From NCBI GenBank assembly GCA_933228675.1, contig OW121744.1:113700671-113764670 (forward strand): DNA of 64,000 nt, written 5' to 3'. A program made the position numbers and the translations under genes. Source of the DNA: Stomorhina lunata. Lineage: Eukaryota > Arthropoda > Insecta > Diptera > Rhiniidae. Positions 57,926 to 64,000 of the stretch are shown here, piece by piece; position 1 is the first letter of the stretch, and each line of letters opens with the position of its first letter. The notes under the pieces are model-generated. The model did no database searches, was not told where the DNA came from, and saw only the letters and a program-made list of their open reading frames with translations.

Positions 57926-59395
57926 TGTTTGAGACTCTAGATTTTCAGCAACATCCATTTCCTATATGCTGTAATACATGATAAGTATTGTAAAAAATTC
58001 CATTCCATTATAAATTTCTTCGTTAACCTTCTTTATGTGTATATTAACTTAAACTTTATACCTTTTTAACTTTACGATTATTTACCTTTTTTTTTTGGTA
58101 AAACTTGCAGCAAGAAAAGTTGCAAAATTTTCGCTGGTAAAAACAGACAGGGGTTGGTATAAAGTGAAATAAAATCCTATAAAGTAGCAGCGTTAATATG
58201 TCAACAGACGAAGAAACAGCTAGACAGACAGACAAACAGTCATTTACAAAGTGAAGGAGTAAGTAAAGGCATGTGCTAACTTAAAAAATGCTTGCCGCAA
58301 TCTACTAAATAAGCTATGGAGAAGAAAAAGTTGCTTAAGACCTGCATTAACAGATTCCATGCAGTTAAATATATGGGGTACATAATATTTAAAAAGATTT
58401 CTTAAAGATATGTATCAATGTCTAAAAGAAGAACTTAAAGAAGGTACAAAGTAAGGCAGAAGACAACAATGAAGATAGAGGAATAAATATTTATACGAGA
58501 GTGATATCTTTATTTTACACATTTCGGAAAAAGCAGAAGCAGTGAATAAAGGCAAGACATCGCTGCATCTTCCTCTACAAGTGCAAATTTAACGGTTAAC
58601 GCCATCTCGTGTTACTCGTTGGCAAGAAATGAGGTGTTGACTAAAGTCAATGTTTTTTGGGTTTTATATAGACTGAAACGCAGACAGACATACAGCCACA
58701 CCGCAGTCATCTACTTTTTTTGATTCCTTAACATTTTAGTTTGAAGTTTGTGTTTTTTTTTTTTTTGGTTGTCTTTTCATTCATAAGTTACTCCCGGGGT
58801 AACGTTGGCATTGCATTCATGATTTAAACATAATTTATGTGCATTTCGGTACACAGGTGTGACAACACTTAAAATATGGTTGCAAAGACTCGTTGTTACT
58901 CCAATGTTCCGTTCCTTACCTGCCTGCATTGGTTCACATTTTTAACATCTTTGTTTGCTTTCTGATATGATTATTTAAGCATACGGAATACATAATATTT
59001 GATAAAGATAGAAGATATTAACCAAAAGATAACGTTGAATATGTTGATATAATATTTTTTTGAACCAAATTTTTTTGTACAATGTTTGTAATATTTAAAG
59101 TAGTTTAAGAGGAAGCAGGCAGGAGTCTGTGGTGTCGTTTCTGATATTGATTTGTTACAAAATTTATTCAAAATTAAAGCAATATTTGAACATAACAATA
59201 TTTTGGTATATTCAAAATAAAATGTTAAAAAGCTTTTTTTTAAAGAATATCATAATAAACATTATATATTGGCTTTTATTGATTTAAAGGGGTTTTTCCG
59301 AAACTGTACAAAATTATAATTACAAAAATTTTTAAGAAAAAAAAATCATGAGATTTCATACCATATAACATCGTTCAATACAAACCTTTAAGAAA
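57926..59395. other. Unique, more complex region
   Basis: The region has mixed composition with a (GACA)n-like stretch near 58218 and an ACACAGGTGTGACAAC block near 58851 (it contains the E-box CAGGTG). The frame at 58971-59198 (-) is not recognised. I see no exon, RNA gene or transposon here. Confidence 0.4.
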
Positions 59396-59480
59396 AATTA
59401 TATGACAAATTAAAGTCTAAGCTTTAAAACGCTATATAAATTTTTTGCCTAAATTTGCATATTTAGCCTGAAAGGAATAA
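59396..59480 (+). repeat. Isolated satellite C core next to B array 3
   Basis: AAAGTCTAAGCTTTAAAACG, CTATATAAATTTTTTGCC and AAATTTGCATATTTAGCCTG form a C core ending about 45 bp before B units start. Confidence 0.75.
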
Positions 59481-59523
59481 TGAGCGAAACTAGCACTAAA
59501 AAAATAGAAACAAGTTAAAGATC

Positions 59524-61655
59524 GAAAGACATTTCTATAAAAAAGTTGACGAAAGGAAGACATTTCTATAGAAAAGTTGAAGATAGAAAGACATTTCTAT
59601 AGAAAAGTTGAAGATAGGAAGACATTTCTATAGAAAAGTTGACGACAAGAAGACATTTCTATAAAAAAATTGACGATAGGAAGATATTTCTATAGAAAAG
59701 TTGACGAAAGGACGACATTTCTATAGAAAAGTTGACGATAGGAAGACACTTCTATAGAAAAGTTGACGATAGGAAGACATTTCTATAGAAAAGTTGACGA
59801 TAGGAAGACAATTCTATAGAAAAGTTGACAATAGTAAGACATTTTTATAGAAAAGTTGACGATAGAAAGACATTTCTATAGATAAGTTGACGATAGGAAG
59901 AAATTTCTATAGAAAAGTTGACGATAGGAAAACATTTTTATAGAATAGCTGACGATAGGAAGACATTTCTATAGAATAGCTGACGATAGAAAGACATTTC
60001 TATAGAATAGCTGACGATAGGAAGACATTTCTATAGAATAGCTGACGATAGGAAGACATTTCTATAGAATAGCTGACGATAGGAAGACATTTCTATAGAA
60101 TAGCTGACGATAGGAAGACATTTCTATAGAATAGCTGACGATAGGAAGACATTTCTATAGAATAGCTGACGATAGGAAGACATTTCTATAGAATAGCTGA
60201 CGATAGGAAGACATTTCTATAGAATAGCTGACGATAGGAAGACATTTATATAGAATAGCTGACGATAGGAAGACATTTATATAGAATAGCTGACGATAGG
60301 AAGACATTTCTATAGAATAGCTGACGATAGGAAGACATTTCTATAGAATAGCTGACGATAGGAAGACATTTCTATAGAATAGCTGACGATAGGAAGACAT
60401 TTCTATAGAATAGCTGACGATAGGAAGACATTTCTATAGAATAGCTGACGATAGGAAGACATTTCTATAGAATAGCTGACGATAGGAAGACATTTCTATA
60501 GAATAGCTGACGATAGGAAGACATTTCTATAGAATAGCTGACGATAGGAAGACATTTCTATAGAATAGCTGACGATAGGAAGACATTTCTATAGAATAGC
60601 TGACGATAGGAAGACATTTCTATAGAATAGCTGACGATAGGAAGACATTTCTATAGAATAGCTGACGATAGGAAGACATTTCTATAGAATAGCTGACGAT
60701 AGGAAGACATTTCTATAGAATAGCTGACGATAGGAAGACATTTCTATAGAATAGCTGACGATAGGAAGACATTTCTATAGAATAGCTGACGATAGGAAGA
60801 CATTTCTATAGAATAGCTGACGATAGGAAGACATTTCTATAGAATAGCTGACGATAGGAAGACATTTCTATAGAATAGCTGACGATAGGAAGACATTTCT
60901 ATAGAATAGCTGACGATAGGAAGACATTTCTATAGAATAGCTGACGATAGGAAGACATTTCTATAGAATAGCTGACGATAGGAAGACATTTCTATAGAAT
61001 AGCTGACGATAGGAAGACATTTCTATAGAATAGCTGACGATAGGAAGACATTTCTATAGAAAAGTTGACGATAGGAAGACATTTCTATTGAAAAGTTGAC
61101 GATAGGAAGACATTTCTATTGAAAAGTTGACGATAGAAAGACATTTCTATAGAATAGCTGACGATAGGAAGACATTTCTATAGAATAGCTGACGATAGGA
61201 AGACATTTCTATAGAATAGCTGGCGATATTAAGACATTTCTATAAAATAGCTGACGATAGGAAGACATTTCCATAGAATAGCTGACGATAGGAAGACACT
61301 TCTATAGAATAGCTGACGATAGGAAGACGTTTCTATAGAATAACTGACGATAGGAAGACATTTCTATAGAAGAGTTGGCGATAGGAAGACATTTCTATAG
61401 AATAGCTGACGATAGGAAGACATTTCTATAGAAAAGTTTACATTAAGAGTACATTTCTATAGAATAGTTGACGTTGGGAATACATTTCTATAAAGGAGTT
61501 GACATTAGGTATACATTTCGATAGGAAAGTTGACGTTAGGAATAAATTTATAGAGAAAAGTTCACGTTAGGAATACATTTTTATAGAAAAGTCAATGGAG
61601 ATGTTCTTTTATAGAAAACTTTTTATTAGTAAGACTTTTCTATAGAAAAATTGAA
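59524..61655 (+). repeat. Satellite B array 3 (31-bp unit, ~68 copies)
   Basis: Plus-oriented 31-bp units. The first ~13 copies are AAAGTTGACGATAGGAAG types. A long block of the AATAGCTGACGATAGGAAG variant then occupies about 59940-61040. Mixed copies follow to 61450, then degenerate copies with GTTGACGTTAGGAATACATT to 61655. Confidence 0.95.
59940..61040 (+). repeat. Homogenised B subarray (~35 near-identical copies)
   Basis: Almost every unit reads GAATAGCTGACGATAGGAAG then ACATTTCTATA; two adjacent units near 60250-60285 have ATATAG instead of CTATAG. Such uniformity compared with the flanks indicates recent amplification of one variant. Confidence 0.95.
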
Positions 61656-62999
61656 TATGTGTATTTAATGGGTTAACTCACTTTACATGTATCTCCAACA
61701 AATGACATTAACTTTTTGTAAAGATTTATTATCTCATGAATACTTGAACATATTTAACAAAATACTTTCCGATGGTCAAGTTCTTTGTCGCTATTTGTTT
61801 TAAATTATAATTAAACATTCACTTTTCCGACCATAAATAAATAAATGACAGAGTCAATGCAAATGATACATTTAGGTTTACTCGTATGTGTAAATGACAT
61901 TTTACATTACTTTACATAACTCCCAGAGCTTTCAAAGCAGCAGCAGCATCAGTCAAATCATTTTTGTCAACAGAAATGTTTGAATTCCATGAAGCTTTTG
62001 CATATGATTGCTGCAAAATGTTGCGGCAATGTCATTGATTGCTGTTTATTAAATTACCGCAAATAAATTAAATATTTTTTTTTTCGCTGAACTCATTTTA
62101 TATTTTATAAAATGCTAGAGAGCCTTTAATTAATAAAAGTAAATGGAAAATAAATTATAAAACGTTTTTGAGACATACATACATATAAGGGAATGTGGGA
62201 GATTATAAAGGTGTAGAGGCAGGCAAGAGTGATTCTGAAAATTTTTCAAAAATTTAAAAAATATTCTGGTCATTTTTACTTTTTAAATGTTTATGACTTC
62301 TCCCTTCACTTATCAAAATATGCTGATTTTTATTTATGTAATAACAATTTCCTTTTCTTGGCTACCAGCCATTTTACAAATTTTATCCGTTTTGGGAAAA
62401 CTTTAATACATAAATATTTCATTCAAAATCCCCATTTACCTAATAGTATTTGCTTATAAAGTGTCATGTTGACAGTTGTGTCATCAACACTTATTCCCAC
62501 TACAGCTTTTTTTCTCGCTCTCATAACTACTATATATACATATGTTTCTATATACCTATAATATCAACAATTTTACTCATAAAAAATCGTTGTCACCAGC
62601 AACCTACTAAATATTGTACAATATCTATAAAAAATATTATAATAACGTAATAAAAAAGTAACAACATTAATAATATAGGCTGGTCCGTCCAACAATGAAA
62701 GCAGCAACATCAACATCATCACCGTCACCAGCAGCGGCAACAACAACGACACCAAAGTCATCAGCGAATATTTCCAATAATGAAAAAAATAACATCATCA
62801 ATATCATCCAAACTTGGGTTTTTTCAATGCAACGAGAGAGACAACAGCTTGTCAACGATATATAAAAAAAGTGATGTAAAAAATAAAAGCTATAAATTTG
62901 CTAAAGGGTTAAAAAATTGATGAAATGTAGACTTAAAAGTGAGCTACTAAATAATTTGACAAGTTCGTTTCGAAGTCTTTTTTCCAAAGCGAAACGAGT
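61656..62999. other. Unique island between B arrays 3 and 4
   Basis: The most complex sequence lies at about 61860-62060 and 62470-62870. It includes short CAG/CAA/ATC triplet tracts. Frames at 62229-62459 and 62450-62650 are unrecognised. The triplet-rich frame at 62695-62865 is listed separately. Confidence 0.4.
62695..62865 (+). CDS. Possible small ORF or exon, 56 aa, low-complexity start
   Basis: ATG at 62695 opens a frame to TAA at 62863-62865. The first ~22 residues are Ala/Ser/Thr/Pro (MKAATSTSSPSPAAATTTT). The rest is less repetitive: NNEKNNIINIIQTWVFS then MQRERQQLVNDI. The same DNA is also open on the minus strand because it consists of CAN-type triplets. A possible acceptor (ATATAG, ending near 62678) lies just upstream, and AATAAA follows about 18 bp after the stop. 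No homologue is recognised. It could be a small gene, a terminal exon or chance over a triplet repeat. Confidence 0.22.
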   Translation: MKAATSTSSPSPAAATTTTPKSSANISNNEKNNIINIIQTWVFSMQRERQQLVNDI

Positions 63000-64000
63000 A
63001 GTAAATTTACAAACATTTCTAAAGAAAAGTTGACCATAGGCAAACGTTTCTAATGAAAAGTTAAACACAGGCAAATATTTCTAATGAAAAAACGAAGACA
63101 GGCAAACATTTCTATAGAAAATTTAACGAATGGCAAACATTTCTATAAAAAAGTTAACGATAGGCAAACATTTCTAAAGAAAAGTTGACGATAGGCAAAT
63201 GTGTCTATAGAACAGTTGACGACAGGCAAACATTTCTACATAAAAGTTGACGATATCTAAAATTTCTATAGAAAAGTAGAGATAGGCAAACATTTCTATA
63301 AAAAAGTTTACTATAAGCAAACATTTCTATAGAAAAGTTGACGATAGGAAGACATTTCTATAGAAAAGTTGACAACAGGAAGACATTTCTATAGAAAAGT
63401 TGACGATAGGAAGAAATTTCTAAAGAAAAGTTGGCGATGTGAAGACATTTCTATAAAAAGGTTGACGGTATGAAGACATTTCTATAGAAAAGTTGACGAT
63501 AGGAAGACATTTCTTTATAAAAGTTGACGATAGGAAACCATTTCTATAGAAAAGTTGACGATAGGAAGACATATCTATAAAAATGTTGGCGATAAGAAGA
63601 CATTTCTATAGAAAAGTTGATGATAGCAAGATATTTATATAGAAAAGTTGACGGTAGGAAGACATTTCTATAGAAAAGTCGATGATAGGAAGACACTTCT
63701 ATAGAAAATTTGACGATAGGAAAACATTTCTATAGAAAAGTTGACGATAGGTAAACATTTCTTTTGAAAAGTTGGCGATGGGAAGATATTTCTTCACAAA
63801 AGTTGACGATAGGAAGTCATTTCTACAGAAAAGTTGAAGATGGGAAGACATTTCTATAGAAAAGTTAACGAAAGGAAGACATTTCTATAGAAAAGTTGAC
63901 GACAGGAAGACATTTCTATAGAAAAGTTGACGACAGGAAGAAATTTCTAAAGAAAAGTTGGCGATGTGAAGACATTTCTATAAAAGGGTTGACGGTATGA
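63000..64000 (+). repeat. Satellite B array 4 (31-bp unit), continues past the window
   Basis: About 32 plus-oriented copies. The first ~10 are a GATAGGCAAACATTTCTA variant; the rest are of the usual GACGATAGGAAGACATTTC type with more scatter than array 3. A multi-unit block near 63360-63480 (AACAGGAAGA, GGCGATGTGAAG, GACGGTATGAAG) recurs near 63895-64000. This indicates a higher-order period of about 530 bp. The array is still running at the window edge. Confidence 0.93.

Overview
The window is strongly AT-rich eukaryotic DNA, and an insect genome (probably Diptera, possibly a calyptrate fly) fits best. This is inferred from an intact piggyBac-type transposon at a TTAA site, decayed copies of a non-LTR retrotransposon, and long satellite arrays separated by low-complexity DNA. 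There are no bacterial operons, rRNA genes or recognisable tRNAs. Only one gene is convincing, the piggyBac transposase, and it belongs to the transposon. The window is most likely heterochromatin-like intergenic DNA or the inside of a very large intron.

I separate the satellites into five main families. A: ~77-bp units built around TTTTCAGAGTCTGG, at 1.7-3.7 and 5.7-7.2 kb. B: 31-bp units built around AAAGTTGACGATAGGAAG, each with the palindrome TTTCTATAGAAA, at 9.7-11.7 (+), 33.8-36.1 (-), 59.5-61.7 (+) and 63.0 kb to the window end (+). C: units of about 200-260 bp whose core has two TGCATAT heptamers 10 bp apart beside a TATATAAAT box, at 11.7, 13.0-16.9, 37.4-38.6, 47.9-50.6, 51.5-57.9 and 59.4 kb. 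D: 29-bp units with the palindrome AAATTTTCGAAAATTT, at 40.5-42.4 and 43.8-45.4 kb. E: ~125-bp units with a ~34-bp conserved core (GAACGAAATGGAATT ... GTGAAACATGTC), at 17.7-19.8 (+), 21.6-26.3 (-) and 27.8-33.1 kb (+). Smaller families are F (39.2-39.6 kb, one copy near 26.9 kb) and G (46.2-47.06 kb). B and C arrays are repeatedly neighbours, and one C unit interrupts a B array.

The piggyBac element (29,990-32,879) sits inside the last E array. It has a perfect TTAA duplication, CCCATTA termini, three 16-bp palindromes near the ends and in the intron, and an intact transposase. The long open frame lacks a usable ATG at its 5' end. A 17-nt first exon with a consensus donor, joined across a 271-bp intron, supplies the start and gives 674 aa. 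The element looks young and may be autonomous.

Other mobile DNA includes at least four 3'-end fragments of one LINE family (about 1.05, 1.1-1.7, 5.2 and 47.0 kb; the last has a 12-bp target duplication), a ~145-bp foldback element at 8.3 kb and a possible hAT-like MITE at 20.3 kb. Between arrays are unique AT-rich islands. Three of them carry weak coding-like stretches (4.26-4.56, 47.4-47.6 and 62.7-62.87 kb) that I cannot assign to any gene.
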